Assembly (NCBI RefSeq): GCF_040892615.1
Contig: NZ_JBFRYC010000005.1
Span: 124,001-188,000, forward strand
Reading direction: 5' to 3'
Length of the DNA: 64,000 bases
Source of the DNA: Thioclava arctica
GTDB lineage: Bacteria > Pseudomonadota > Alphaproteobacteria > Rhodobacterales > Rhodobacteraceae
The position numbers and the translations under genes were made by a program. This document shows positions 15,981-25,587 of the stretch, one piece after another (the stretch's first letter is position 1; every line of letters starts with the position of its first letter). The notes below the pieces were generated by a model. The model made no database searches. It worked only from the letters and a program-made list of their open reading frames with translations, and was not told the DNA's origin.

Positions 15981-18900
15981 ATGAGCAACCTGCTCGATAG
16001 ATTGAACTTTTTCCAGTCCAGCGAACTGGAGCAATTTTCCAATGGTCACGGCCAGGTCACGCGCGAAAACCGCGACTGGGAGGACACGTATCGCAACCGC
16101 TGGCGGCACGACAAAATCGTGCGCTCGACGCATGGTGTGAACTGCACCGGGTCGTGTAGCTGGAAGATCTACGTGAAATCCGGGATCGTCACTTGGGAGA
16201 CGCAACAGACCGATTATCCGCGCACTCGCCCCGGCTTGCCCAACCATGAACCGCGCGGTTGCTCGCGCGGGGCAAGCTATAGCTGGTATCTTTATAGTGC
16301 GGCACGTCTCAAGCACCCGATGGTGCGCGGTCGCCTGATGCGGATGTGGCGCGAGAAGCGCAAGACATTGGCCCCGATTGCGGCCTGGGAGGCGATCCAA
16401 AGCGATCCGATCCTGCGTGCGGAATACACCAAGACCCGCGGCAAGGGCGGGTTCGTGCGCGCAAGCTGGGATGAGGCGACCGAAATCGCCGCCGCCGCCA
16501 ACGCCTACACCGCCAAGAAATACGGCCCCGACCGGGTGTTCGGGTTCTCACCGATCCCGGCAATGTCGATGGTGTCTTATGCGGCGGGCGCGCGTTATCT
16601 GTCGCTGATGGGCGGCTCGGTGCTGTCGTTTTACGACTGGTATTGCGACCTACCGCCAGCCAGCCCGCAGACTTGGGGCGAGCAGACCGACGTGCCGGAA
16701 TCAGCCGATTGGTTCAACGCGGGCTTCTTGCTGATCTGGGGGTCGAACGTGCCTCAGACCCGCACGCCGGACGCGCATTTCTACACCGAAGCGCGTTATC
16801 GCGGCACCAAGTCAGCGGTGATCTGCCCCGACTATTCCGAAGCGTCGAAATTCGGCGATATCTGGCTGAACCCGAAACAGGGCACCGATAGCGCGCTGGC
16901 GATGGCAATGGGCCATGTGATCTTGCGTGAGTATCACCTTGATCGTCAGACCGAGTATTTCGAAGATTACGTGCGGCGCTATTCCGACATGCCGATGCTG
17001 GTGGTGTTGGACAAAAAAGGTGACCGGCTTATCCCCGGCAAGCAATTGCGCGCCTCTGATCTGGCAGACGGGCTGGGCGAGGCGAACAATCCCGAATGGA
17101 AAACGGTCGCCTATGATGAGACCAGCGGCCAGATGATTGCGCCCAATGGCTCGATCGGGTTTCGCTGGGGCGAAGAGGGCAAGTGGAACCTTGAGGAGCG
17201 TGCGGATAAAGCCAACGTAAAGTTGCAGCTCAGCCAAATTCTTGAGGGCCAACACGATGCCGTCGTCGGCGTCGATTTCCCCTATTTCGGCGGCGCGGCC
17301 AGCGAGAACTTTGTCAAATGCGAACACCCCGAGGTGCTGACTCGCAATGTGCCTGTGCGCCGCGTCACGTTGGCGGATGGCCGCGAGGCGATGGTGGCCA
17401 CGGTGTTCGACCTGCTTTGCGCCAATTACGGTCTGGACCGTGGCTTGGGAGGCAAATGGGTCAGCCATGATTTCAACGAGGATCTCCCTTACACCCCGAA
17501 ATGGGCCGAGAAGATCACCGGCGTAAAGGCCGAAAAGATCATCGCCGTCGCGCGTGAATTCGCGGGCAACGCCGAGAAGACAAATGGCAAGTCGATGGTG
17601 ATCCTTGGGGCCGGTATCAACCACTGGTATCACATGGACATGGCCTATCGCGGCATCATCAACATGCTGGTGATGTGCGGTTGTGTTGGCCAGGAAGGTG
17701 GCGGCTGGAGCCACTATGTGGGTCAGGAAAAGCTGCGCCCGCAGACGGGTTGGTTGCCGCTGGCCTTCGCGCTGGATTGGTCACGCCCGCCGCGCCAGAT
17801 GAACGGCACTTCGGCGTTTTACGCCCATTCCGATCAGTGGCGTTATGAGACGTTGAGCGCGAGTGAAATCCTCTCGCCGACCGCGCCTGAGGGCGATTGG
17901 AACATCTCGCTGATCGATTACAACGTGCGCGCAGAACGCATGGGCTGGCTGCCCTCGGCACCCCAGCTCAAGACCAACCCGCTAGAGGTTGCGAAGGCTG
18001 CGAAAGCCGCGGGTGTCGATCCCAAAGAGTATGTGGTCGACAAGCTGAAATCGGGCGAATTGCAGATGTCGTGCGAAGACCCGGATGCGCCCGAGAACTG
18101 GATGCGCAACCTTTATGTCTGGCGTTCCAACTTGCTGGGGTCCTCCGGCAAGGGACACGAATATTTCGTGAAACACCTGCTGGGCACCGATAGTGGCATC
18201 ATGGGCAAGGATCTGGGCGAAGAAGGCCGCGCCAAGCCCAAAGAGGTCGCTTGGCACGACAAGGCCCCCGAGGGGAAACTGGACCTGCTGGTGTGCATCG
18301 ACTTCCGGATGTCCACCACGGCGGTCTATTCCGATGTCGTGCTGCCCACGGCAAGCTGGTATGAGAAGAACGACCTCAACACCTCGGATATGCACCCGTT
18401 TATTCACCCGCTTCAGGCGGCGGTGGACCCGGCCTACGAGTCGAAATCGGATTGGGAAATCTTCAAGGCGATCGCCAAGAAGTTCCAAGAGGTTTCGAAA
18501 GGTGTGCTCGGTGTTGAGACCGATATCGTTCAGGCCCCGATCCTGCATGACACGGCGGGCGAGTTGGCCCAGTCCGACGTGCTGGATTGGAAGAAGGGCG
18601 AGTGTGAGATGCTGCCGGGCAAAACCGCGCCCAATTATGTCACGGTCGAACGCGACTATACCGCGATCTATGACCGCTACATCGCCGTTGGCCCGTTGCT
18701 CGACAAGCTGGGCAATGGCGGCAAGGGCATCGGCTGGGATACCAAGCACGAGGTCGAAGAACTGCGCCAACTCAACGGTGTCTGGGAGGATGGTCCCGCG
18801 AAAGGCTGCCCCAAGATTGTTACCGATATTGATGCAGCTGAAATGATCTTGATGCTCGCGCCCGAGACCAATGGCGACGTTGCCGTGAAAGCGTGGGGAG

Positions 18901-19709
18901 AGCTTGAGAAACCCACGGGTCGTGAACACGCCCATCTTGCGAAGGGGCAGGAACACGTCAAGATCCGGTTCCGCGACATCGCCGCTCAGCCGCGCAAGAT
19001 CATCTCGTCACCGACATGGTCAGGCATCGAGAGCGACGAGGTCTGCTATAATGCTGGTTATACCAACGTGCATGAGCTGATCCCGTGGCGCACCCTGTCG
19101 GGTCGCCAGCAACTGTATCAGGATCACCTGTGGATGCGCGCGTTTGGTGAGGGTTTCGTGTCTTATCGCCCGCCGGTTGATCTGAAAACGGTGACCAAGG
19201 ACGTGATCGACGGCGATGAAAAGCATGTCGTGCTGAACTTCATCACGCCGCACCAGAAATGGGGCATCCACTCGACCTATACCGACAACCTGCTGATGCT
19301 GACGCTGAACCGTGGCGGGCCGGTGGTCTGGATTTCGGAAATCGATGCCGCCAAGGCGGGAATTGTCGATAACGACTGGATCGAGGCCTACAACGCCAAC
19401 GGTGCGCTGACGGCGCGGGCGGTGGTGTCGCAGCGGATCAAGGAAGGCTCGGTCTTCATGTATCACGCGCAAGAAAAGATCATGAATACGCCGGGATCGC
19501 AGAAGACCGGGCTGCGTGGGGGGATCCACAACTCGGTCACCCGCACCACGCTCAAACCGACCCACATGATCGGCGGCTATGCCCAGCTTTCCTATGGCTT
19601 CAACTACTATGGCACCGTCGGCGCCAACCGCGACGAATTCGTCATCGTCCGCAAAATGCACAAAGTCGACTGGCTTGACGAGCCCGCTACCCAGGAGGCG
19701 GCCCAATGA
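15981..19709 (+). CDS. narG: Membrane-bound nitrate reductase alpha subunit NarG
   Basis: This is the cytoplasm-facing molybdenum subunit that reduces nitrate to nitrite. From the ATG at 15981 (behind GAGGAGACGAG) it has 1242 residues, the usual NarG length. The FS0 cluster ligands H51, C55, C59 and C94 are in place (HGVNCTGSCSWK ... RGCSRG), and D219 (FYDWYCDLPPAS) is the likely Mo ligand. The family stretch TWGEQTDVPESADW follows, and no Tat signal is present, as expected for NarG. An in-frame extension to 15942 adds 13 residues and is not needed. It overlaps narH (ATGA). Confidence 0.97.
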   Translation: MSNLLDRLNFFQSSELEQFSNGHGQVTRENRDWEDTYRNRWRHDKIVRSTHGVNCTGSCSWKIYVKSGIVTWETQQTDYPRTRPGLPNHEPRGCSRGASYSWYLYSAARLKHPMVRGRLMRMWREKRKTLAPIAAWEAIQSDPILRAEYTKTRGKGGFVRASWDEATEIAAAANAYTAKKYGPDRVFGFSPIPAMSMVSYAAGARYLSLMGGSVLSFYDWYCDLPPASPQTWGEQTDVPESADWFNAGFLLIWGSNVPQTRTPDAHFYTEARYRGTKSAVICPDYSEASKFGDIWLNPKQGTDSALAMAMGHVILREYHLDRQTEYFEDYVRRYSDMPMLVVLDKKGDRLIPGKQLRASDLADGLGEANNPEWKTVAYDETSGQMIAPNGSIGFRWGEEGKWNLEERADKANVKLQLSQILEGQHDAVVGVDFPYFGGAASENFVKCEHPEVLTRNVPVRRVTLADGREAMVATVFDLLCANYGLDRGLGGKWVSHDFNEDLPYTPKWAEKITGVKAEKIIAVAREFAGNAEKTNGKSMVILGAGINHWYHMDMAYRGIINMLVMCGCVGQEGGGWSHYVGQEKLRPQTGWLPLAFALDWSRPPRQMNGTSAFYAHSDQWRYETLSASEILSPTAPEGDWNISLIDYNVRAERMGWLPSAPQLKTNPLEVAKAAKAAGVDPKEYVVDKLKSGELQMSCEDPDAPENWMRNLYVWRSNLLGSSGKGHEYFVKHLLGTDSGIMGKDLGEEGRAKPKEVAWHDKAPEGKLDLLVCIDFRMSTTAVYSDVVLPTASWYEKNDLNTSDMHPFIHPLQAAVDPAYESKSDWEIFKAIAKKFQEVSKGVLGVETDIVQAPILHDTAGELAQSDVLDWKKGECEMLPGKTAPNYVTVERDYTAIYDRYIAVGPLLDKLGNGGKGIGWDTKHEVEELRQLNGVWEDGPAKGCPKIVTDIDAAEMILMLAPETNGDVAVKAWGELEKPTGREHAHLAKGQEHVKIRFRDIAAQPRKIISSPTWSGIESDEVCYNAGYTNVHELIPWRTLSGRQQLYQDHLWMRAFGEGFVSYRPPVDLKTVTKDVIDGDEKHVVLNFITPHQKWGIHSTYTDNLLMLTLNRGGPVVWISEIDAAKAGIVDNDWIEAYNANGALTARAVVSQRIKEGSVFMYHAQEKIMNTPGSQKTGLRGGIHNSVTRTTLKPTHMIGGYAQLSYGFNYYGTVGANRDEFVIVRKMHKVDWLDEPATQEAAQ

Positions 19710-21229
19710 GAGTACGCGCACAAATCGGCATGGTGCTGAACCTCGATAAATGCATCGGGTGCCACACCTGCTCTGTGACCTGCAAGAACGTCTGGACCAG
19801 CCGCGATGGCGTTGAATACGCGTGGTTCAACAACGTGGAAACCAAGCCCGGGCTTGGCTATCCGACCGATTGGGAGAACCAGAAACGCTGGAATGGCGGC
19901 TGGAAACGCACCCGCAGCGGCAAGTTGATCCCGCGGCAGGGCTCGAAATGGCGGATCGTGGCGAATATCTTTGCCAACCCCGATCTGCCTGAAATCGACG
20001 ACTATTATGAACCGTTCGATTTCGACTACGAGCATCTGGCCAACGCCCCCGAAATGAAGGCGTTTCCGACCGCGCGCCCGCGTTCCAAGATCACCGGCGA
20101 GCGGATGGAGAAGATCGAGAAGGGGCCGAACTGGGAAGAAATTCTGGGTGGCGAATTTTCCAAACGCTCGGGGGATTACAACTTCGAGGGCATCCAAAAA
20201 GAGATCTACGGAGAATACGAAAACACCTTCATGATGTATTTGCCGCGCCTGTGTGAGCATTGCCTCAACCCGGCTTGCGCGGCGTCCTGTCCTTCCGGCG
20301 CGATCTACAAGCGCGAGGAAGATGGCATCGTGCTGATCGACCAAGAGAAATGCCGTGGCTGGCGGATGTGTGTGTCCGGCTGCCCCTACAAGAAGGTCTA
20401 TTACAACTGGTCGACTGGCAAATCCGAGAAATGCACGCTGTGCTATCCGCGCATTGAATCGGGCAATCCGACCGTGTGCTCGGAAACCTGCGTCGGGCGC
20501 ATCCGCTATCTTGGCGTGATGTTGTATGACGCCGACAAGATCGAAGAAGCGGCCAACGCACCTGAAGAGAACCAACTCTACAACGCGCAGCTCGGGGTGT
20601 TCCTTGATCCCAGCGATCCGGTGGTGATCGAGGCGGCGCGTGCCGATGGTGTGCCCGAAGAGTGGATCAAATCCGCCCAAGCCAGCCCGATCTGGAAGAT
20701 GGCGATGGACTGGAAGGTCGCCTTCCCGCTGCATCCCGAATATCGCACGCTGCCGATGGTTTGGTATATCCCGCCGCTCTCGCCGATCCAGAACGCGGCA
20801 GAGGCTGGGGCGATCGGCATGGATGGGGCGATGCCCGATGTGCGCAACCTGCGCATCCCGCTGCGCTACCTCGCCAATATGCTGACGGCGGGCGACGAAG
20901 AGCCGATTGCCACTGCGCTTGAACGGATGCTGGCGATGCGCGCCTATATGCGTGCCAAGACCGTGGATGGGGTGATCGACGAAGGGATCGCCGCGCGTGT
21001 CGGGCTATCTCCGGCGATGATCGAGGACATGTATAAAATCATGGCGCTTGCCGATTACGAGGATCGCTTCGTGATCCCGACCACGCATCGCGAACAGGTC
21101 GAGGTCGCCTATGACATTCGCACCGGCGAGGGCTTTACCGATTGCAACAGCTGCTCGACGGGGATGTCGAAAGGCTCGCTGTTTGGCGGCCAGAAACGAC
21201 CGCTGAAAATGCCCCAGGAGGTGCAATGA
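19706..21229 (+). CDS. narH: Nitrate reductase beta subunit NarH
   Basis: NarH (507 residues) carries the electron-transfer clusters between NarI heme and NarG. Four cysteine groups are visible: CIGCHTCSVTC near the N-terminus, CEHCLNPACAASC, CRGWRMCVSGC (the Trp in the second cysteine position marks the 3Fe-4S site) and CTLCYPRIESGNPTVCSETC. It forms the soluble heterodimer with NarG. Start and stop both overlap neighbouring genes, consistent with tight coupling of narG, narH and narJ. Confidence 0.97.
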   Translation: MRVRAQIGMVLNLDKCIGCHTCSVTCKNVWTSRDGVEYAWFNNVETKPGLGYPTDWENQKRWNGGWKRTRSGKLIPRQGSKWRIVANIFANPDLPEIDDYYEPFDFDYEHLANAPEMKAFPTARPRSKITGERMEKIEKGPNWEEILGGEFSKRSGDYNFEGIQKEIYGEYENTFMMYLPRLCEHCLNPACAASCPSGAIYKREEDGIVLIDQEKCRGWRMCVSGCPYKKVYYNWSTGKSEKCTLCYPRIESGNPTVCSETCVGRIRYLGVMLYDADKIEEAANAPEENQLYNAQLGVFLDPSDPVVIEAARADGVPEEWIKSAQASPIWKMAMDWKVAFPLHPEYRTLPMVWYIPPLSPIQNAAEAGAIGMDGAMPDVRNLRIPLRYLANMLTAGDEEPIATALERMLAMRAYMRAKTVDGVIDEGIAARVGLSPAMIEDMYKIMALADYEDRFVIPTTHREQVEVAYDIRTGEGFTDCNSCSTGMSKGSLFGGQKRPLKMPQEVQ

Positions 21230-21948
21230 TGGACGCCGTTTTACAAGATCGCACACTCAAGGCGCTGTCGCTTTTGCTGTGCTACCCCACGGCCGAGTTG
21301 CAAGGCGCGATGTCGGAAATCGGCGGTGTTTTGGCCGCCGAGACCCGGCTGACCGCAGCGGCGCGCAGGGATTTGCGCCCACTGGTCGATGCCCTCGCGA
21401 CGCGCGATCTCTTTGATCTGGAGGAAGAGTTCGTGATGCTGTTCGATCGCTCGAAAAGCTTGTCGCTCAACCTCTTTGAGCATGTTCACGGTGAAAGCCG
21501 TGATCGCGGCGGCGCGATGGTCGATCTGCTGGAAACCTACCGCGCCGCTGGCTTTGAACCGGCAACGACCGAGTTGCCCGACCACCTGCCAGTGCTGCTG
21601 GAATTCCTTGCGACCCGCGCCGCCGGGGAGGCGCGCGATATGCTGGCGGATGCGGCCCATATCTTGGCCGCAGTGGCGCAGCGCCTTGAGCAACGGCAAA
21701 GCACTTATGCCGGAGTCTTTACGGCATTGGTGCAGCTTGCCAAGGCTGAGGTCGACGAAGACGCGGTTGCCGAGATTCTCGCGCGGCCTGATCCGGACCC
21801 GACCGATCTGGAGGCGCTCGACAAGATTTGGGAAGAGACCGAAGTCACCTTTGGCCCCGATCCGAATTCAGGCTGCCCGCAGGTGCGCGACATGCTTGCG
21901 CAGATGGACACACCCAAACCCCGCCCGGCCGATACCGCGGCTGAATAA
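21229..21948 (+). CDS. narJ: Nitrate reductase assembly chaperone NarJ
   Basis: NarJ is the cytoplasmic chaperone that guides cofactor insertion and membrane docking of NarGH and is not part of the final enzyme. The 239-residue protein is almost wholly helical, with LKALSLLLCYPTAEL at the start and FDLEEEFVMLFDRSKSLSLNLFEHVHGESRDRG in its middle, the hallmark of the TorD/NarJ fold. Two ATGs (21226 and 21229) follow AGGAGG; the second has the better spacing, and the narH stop TGA overlaps it. A longer upstream frame inside narH is not credible. Confidence 0.93.
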   Translation: MDAVLQDRTLKALSLLLCYPTAELQGAMSEIGGVLAAETRLTAAARRDLRPLVDALATRDLFDLEEEFVMLFDRSKSLSLNLFEHVHGESRDRGGAMVDLLETYRAAGFEPATTELPDHLPVLLEFLATRAAGEARDMLADAAHILAAVAQRLEQRQSTYAGVFTALVQLAKAEVDEDAVAEILARPDPDPTDLEALDKIWEETEVTFGPDPNSGCPQVRDMLAQMDTPKPRPADTAAE

Positions 21949-21959
21949 CGGAGGCTCAG

Positions 21960-22724
21960 ATGAATACGTTTCTCTTCTTGATCTATCCCTATATCGCGTT
22001 GTCGGTGCTGTTTCTCGGCTCGATCGCGCGCTATGACCGTGACCCTTTCACCTGGAAAAGCTCATCGAGCCAGTTGCTGCGCGGCAAACAGTTCCGAATC
22101 GGCTCGATCCTGTTCCATGTCGGCATCCTGACGATCTTTTTTGGCCATCTCGTAGGGCTTTTCACGCCGCTGCCATTGCTTGCCGCCTTGGGTGTCAGTC
22201 ACGAAGCCAAGCAGATCCTTGCGATGGTTGTCGGGGGTGTTGCGGGTCTCGCGGCGATCATTGGCGGTGCCATGCTGTTTCACCGTCGCTGGACCGATCC
22301 GCGCATTCGTATCAACTCTTCGTTTGCCGATATCGCCATCTTGGGGCTGTTGCTGGCGCAGCTGCTTTTGGGGCTGTTCACGATCTTTATCTCCGCGCAG
22401 CATCTTGATGGCGAAGAAATGGTCAAGTTCATGCATTGGGCGCAGGGCATTGTGATCTTTCACCCCGTTCCTGTGGATCAGATTTCCAGCGTGTCGATTA
22501 TCTTCAAGCTGCATATCTTCATGGGGTTGACGATCTTCCTGCTGGTCCCGTTTACGCGGCTCGTTCATATCGCCTCGGGGTTCTTTGCGCCGATGCGTTA
22601 TTTCTTGCGCCCGGGCTATCAAATCGTGCGGTCGCGTCGCACCAAACCGCTGCCGCCGCGCTCTGACTCGGATATCACGCAAGCGCGTATTGCGGCGGCC
22701 AAACGGCCCTCAGCGGCGGAGTAA
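21960..22724 (+). CDS. narI: Nitrate reductase gamma subunit NarI (cytochrome b)
   Basis: NarI anchors NarGH to the membrane and oxidises quinol with two b hemes. The 254 residues hold five membrane segments, beginning FLFLIYPYIALSVLFLGS. Histidines suited as heme ligands sit in FHVGILTIFFGHLVGLF and in the last helices (KLHIFMGLTIFLLVPFTRLVHIAS). The cytoplasmic tail (RSRRTKPLPPRSDSD onward) is longer than in E. coli. It follows narJ by 11 bases, behind GGAG, and precedes a parvulin gene by four bases. Confidence 0.96.
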   Translation: MNTFLFLIYPYIALSVLFLGSIARYDRDPFTWKSSSSQLLRGKQFRIGSILFHVGILTIFFGHLVGLFTPLPLLAALGVSHEAKQILAMVVGGVAGLAAIIGGAMLFHRRWTDPRIRINSSFADIAILGLLLAQLLLGLFTIFISAQHLDGEEMVKFMHWAQGIVIFHPVPVDQISSVSIIFKLHIFMGLTIFLLVPFTRLVHIASGFFAPMRYFLRPGYQIVRSRRTKPLPPRSDSDITQARIAAAKRPSAAE

Positions 22725-22728
22725 AGCC

Positions 22729-23526
22729 ATGAACAAGCCACTGTTTCCCGATGTCGTGGTGAATGGTCAGATCATTCCCTCGACCGCGATTGCCGCCGAA
22801 ACCCAGAACCACGAGGGGCCGCGCGATAAGCCCGGCATCGCGTGGCGCAAGGCGGCCAATGCGCTGGCAGTGCGCGCGCTGCTACTTCAAGAGGCGGCGC
22901 GGCGCGGGATCGATCCCGATCCCCAAGAGGTCGGCCCCGGTCAGACCGAAACCGAGGACGAGGCGCTGATCCGCGGTCTTCTGGAGGCGGCAATTGACGT
23001 GCCCGCCCCCGACGAAGACACGATCCGCCTTGAATGGGAGCGCGACCCAACGCGCTTTCGTGCGCCCCCGCTGTGGGAGGCGGCCCATATTCTGGTGGCC
23101 TGCGATCCGCGCCACGAGGACATCCGTGACATTGCTGAAAAGCGTGCGCGCGATCTGGCGGCAAAGGTCATCGCCAAACCCAAAAGCTTTGCGCATGTGG
23201 CGAAGGAAAACAGTGATTGTTCTTCGCGCGGCGAAGGCGGGTTTTTGGGGCAGCTTGGGCCGGGCGATACCGTGCCCGAATTCGAGGCAGTGCTGCGCCG
23301 CCTGAACGTGGGCGAAATCACCGCCGAGCCGGTTCTTAGTCGCTTTGGCTGGCATATCATCCGTCTTGATGCCGCAGCCGAGGGCGTGCCGTTGCCCTAT
23401 GACGCGGTGCGTCCGCGCATTGCCGAGGCGATGGAAAAGGCCGCCTGGACTGTTGGCGCGCGCGATTTCATTGCTGAATTGGCCGCCGCAGCCGAAATTT
23501 CGGGTGCAGAATTGCGCACGGGGTGA
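22729..23526 (+). CDS. Parvulin-type peptidyl-prolyl cis-trans isomerase in the nar operon
   Basis: This is a 265-residue PpiC/SurA-like isomerase. The parvulin domain spans about residues 118-220, with AAHILVA, AKENSDCSSRGEGGFLGQLGPGD and FGWHIIRLD. The N-terminal 115 residues form a helical SurA-like part. No signal peptide is visible, so it is probably cytoplasmic. The start ATG at 22729 lies four bases after narI; the longer frame to 22585 lies within narI. Such a gene trails narGHJI in several alphaproteobacteria, where it may help fold NarG or NarI; that role is an inference. Confidence 0.88.
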   Translation: MNKPLFPDVVVNGQIIPSTAIAAETQNHEGPRDKPGIAWRKAANALAVRALLLQEAARRGIDPDPQEVGPGQTETEDEALIRGLLEAAIDVPAPDEDTIRLEWERDPTRFRAPPLWEAAHILVACDPRHEDIRDIAEKRARDLAAKVIAKPKSFAHVAKENSDCSSRGEGGFLGQLGPGDTVPEFEAVLRRLNVGEITAEPVLSRFGWHIIRLDAAAEGVPLPYDAVRPRIAEAMEKAAWTVGARDFIAELAAAAEISGAELRTG

Positions 23527-23529
23527 GGC

Positions 23530-24150
23530 ATGCTGAGTGACCTGTTCTCGCGCAACCGCGTTTGGTCGCAACAGCGAAAAGCCGAGGAGCCGGGCTATTT
23601 TGATCGCCTTGCTTCTCGGCAAAACCCGGAATTTTTCTGGATCGGTTGTTCGGATAGTCGGGTGCCTGCAAATGTCGTGGCGGGGCTTGATCCGGGCGAG
23701 GTGTTCGTGCAGCGCAATGTCGCCAATATCGTTCACTCCAGCGACATGAACCTGCTCAGCGCGCTGGAGTTTGCGGTTGAATCGCTGCATATCCGTGAGG
23801 TCATTGTGTGTGGCCATTACGGGTGCGGAGGCGTGCGCGCGGCCACTGAGGACATGCTGGGCGGGTTGACCGATCACTGGCTGGAACCGATCCGACGCTT
23901 GGCGCGGGCTTACGCGATTGATCTTGGGCAGCTGCCCGATATCGAGGCGCGCCGCGATCGCTTGGCCGAGCTGAACGTGGTCGAGGGTGTGCGCCGTATC
24001 GCCGAAACCCCGATCCTGCAACGCGCTTGGGCGGCGGGTCACGGGGTCAAGGTGCACGGGCTGATTTACGGGCTCAAGGACGGGGTGCTGAGCGATCTTG
24101 ACTGCACGATCACCCGCGCGAGCGTCTTCTCGGATGCGCCAGAGGGCTGA
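23530..24150 (+). CDS. Beta-class carbonic anhydrase
   Basis: This 206-residue enzyme interconverts CO2 and bicarbonate. The zinc ligands C40, H96 and C99 are present in CSDSR and CGHYGCGG, with the D42/R44 dyad, so the active site looks complete. Length and motifs match the bacterial beta class. The gene starts three bases after the parvulin stop and is thus very likely transcribed with the nitrate reductase operon, which would make its expression anaerobic and nitrate-linked. A direct partner among the nar genes is not evident. Confidence 0.94.
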   Translation: MLSDLFSRNRVWSQQRKAEEPGYFDRLASRQNPEFFWIGCSDSRVPANVVAGLDPGEVFVQRNVANIVHSSDMNLLSALEFAVESLHIREVIVCGHYGCGGVRAATEDMLGGLTDHWLEPIRRLARAYAIDLGQLPDIEARRDRLAELNVVEGVRRIAETPILQRAWAAGHGVKVHGLIYGLKDGVLSDLDCTITRASVFSDAPEG

Positions 24151-24189
24151 GCGGATGCCGCGATGCGAAAAATGGAAAGGACGCCTGTG

Positions 24190-24732
24190 ATGTTTCCGAT
24201 TGCAACGGTCAGTTGCCCCGGCAGAGGTGACGCGGATTTGCTGCTCAGCCGGTTTGCGCAGCATTTGATCGCTTCAGGGTTGCGGGTCTGTGGCACGGTT
24301 CAGATCAATACCGAACGCGCGAAATCGCATGCCTGCGACATGGATATTCAGGTGCTGCCTGATGGGCCAGTGTTGCGGATCTCGCAGGCGCTTGGGGCTG
24401 GGTCGCGTGGCTGCCGGCTTAATCCGGCCGCACTGGAAACGGCTGTGCATGCGGTCTCTGACAGGCTTGAGGGGGCGGATGTTCTCATCATTAATAAATT
24501 TGGGAAGATGGAGGCCGAGGGACGTGGGTTTCGCGCGGTTATGGCCGAAGCGGTGGCGTTGGGCATTCCGATCTTGACCGGATTGAATGGGCTGAACGAG
24601 GCCGCATTCGCGCAGTTTGCAGATGGTTATGCGCAAGCATTAGCCCCTGAGATGGGCGCGCTGTGTCATTGGCTCGACGGCTTCCAGGCGATAGCGATTT
24701 CGGAGGGGCGCACAGAGCAGATGACGATTTAA
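24190..24732 (+). CDS. DUF2478 protein, probable molybdenum-related accessory
   Basis: This 180-residue protein matches the DUF2478 family, recognised by its NTPase-like core with VLIINKFGKMEAEGRGFR. A Walker-like start (CPGRGDADLLLSRFAQHL) and two cysteines (residues about 39 and 63, in SHACDMDI and SRGCRLN) fit this group. Members are often encoded beside molybdate uptake or molybdoenzyme genes, in line with its place after nar. I take the ATG at 24190, eight bases after GGAAAGGA; an upstream ATG at 24163 is possible but poorly supported by a ribosome site. Its function is unknown; nucleotide-dependent metal or cofactor handling is a guess. Confidence 0.8.
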   Translation: MFPIATVSCPGRGDADLLLSRFAQHLIASGLRVCGTVQINTERAKSHACDMDIQVLPDGPVLRISQALGAGSRGCRLNPAALETAVHAVSDRLEGADVLIINKFGKMEAEGRGFRAVMAEAVALGIPILTGLNGLNEAAFAQFADGYAQALAPEMGALCHWLDGFQAIAISEGRTEQMTI

Positions 24733-24904
24733 CGGCTGAAACTGGATCAAATCTGACCTGATCGCGGATCACTCTCACGCATCGTCCGTTAGCCGTTTCG
24801 GTGCAATTGTTCGCGGGCCTCTTAACGCGTGCAATATAACCACGCCCTGTTTGTCAGTCGCAGGCCTTCACCCCCTCAACGCAATCTCTACATCAAAGCT
24901 CCCC

Positions 24905-24956
24905 TTGACATTCAGATTGGATTTCGCCACTTAGTAAGTGAGTAATAACTAACTAG
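24905..24956 (+). promoter_or_regulatory. Candidate promoter and TetR operator
   Basis: A consensus -35 box TTGACA lies at 24905-24910. Downstream, TTAGTAAGT (24931-24939) and ACTAACTAG (24948-24956) form an imperfect inverted repeat (7 of 9 pairs) with an eight-base spacer, ending 16 bases before the tetR start. The position fits autoregulation by the TetR protein. No good -10 at 17 bases from TTGACA is visible, so promoter assignment is tentative. The remaining bases from 24733 hold no gene that I can support. Confidence 0.5.
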
Positions 24957-24972
24957 TGGAGGGCGGTACCCC

Positions 24973-25587
24973 ATGCTCGTGCGCAAGTCCGCAAATGAAC
25001 GCAAATCTGAGATCGTGACCGCCATGCTGCGCCTTGCAGATGAATTAGGCCCCGACCGTCTGACCACGCAATCCGTCGCCGATGCTGTCGGTGTTACGCA
25101 GCCCGCGATCTTTCGCCATTTCGCGACCAAGCAAGACCTGTGGCTGGCAGTGGCCGAGATGATTTCAGATCACCTGACCACGGCGTGGGCCGAGGCGTTG
25201 GTGTCGTCCGACGATCCGATATCGCGCATCAAAGCTTTGATCCTCGTGCAGTTGCGCCAGATCGAGGCGATGCCCGCCATTCCATCGATTCTGTTTTCGC
25301 GCGAACTGCAGGTTGAGAACGACAGTTTGCGCACTTCAGTTCAGGGGTTGATGACCCAACTGATTGGGTTGCTGCAAACTGAACTGCTTGCGGGGCAGGC
25401 GGCGGGTGTCTTCAATCCTGCTTTGTCGCCCAAGGATGGGGCGCTTTTGCTGATTTCTTTGGTGCAGGGCCTGACGATCCGCTGGACGTTGGGAAAACGC
25501 GATTTCGCCTTGGTACCAGAGGGGCGGCGCTTGCTGGATGCGCAGTTGGGCCTTTTGCGAAACACACAAGCTGAGGTGTCCCAATGA
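24973..25587 (+). CDS. TetR-family transcriptional regulator
   Basis: This 204-residue regulator has the TetR helix-turn-helix at residues 10-57 (SVADAVGVTQPAIFRHFATKQ) and a helical ligand-binding domain of the AcrR C-terminal type. It heads an operon with an efflux adaptor, permease and ATPase, and overlaps the adaptor gene by four bases (ATGA), so it most likely represses the exporter and itself in response to an exported compound. The ligand is unknown. Confidence 0.92.
   Translation: MLVRKSANERKSEIVTAMLRLADELGPDRLTTQSVADAVGVTQPAIFRHFATKQDLWLAVAEMISDHLTTAWAEALVSSDDPISRIKALILVQLRQIEAMPAIPSILFSRELQVENDSLRTSVQGLMTQLIGLLQTELLAGQAAGVFNPALSPKDGALLLISLVQGLTIRWTLGKRDFALVPEGRRLLDAQLGLLRNTQAEVSQ

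Noticed and set aside
22882..24264. 460-codon minus-strand open frame
   Set aside because: It is antisense to the parvulin, carbonic anhydrase and DUF2478 genes, which are well supported.
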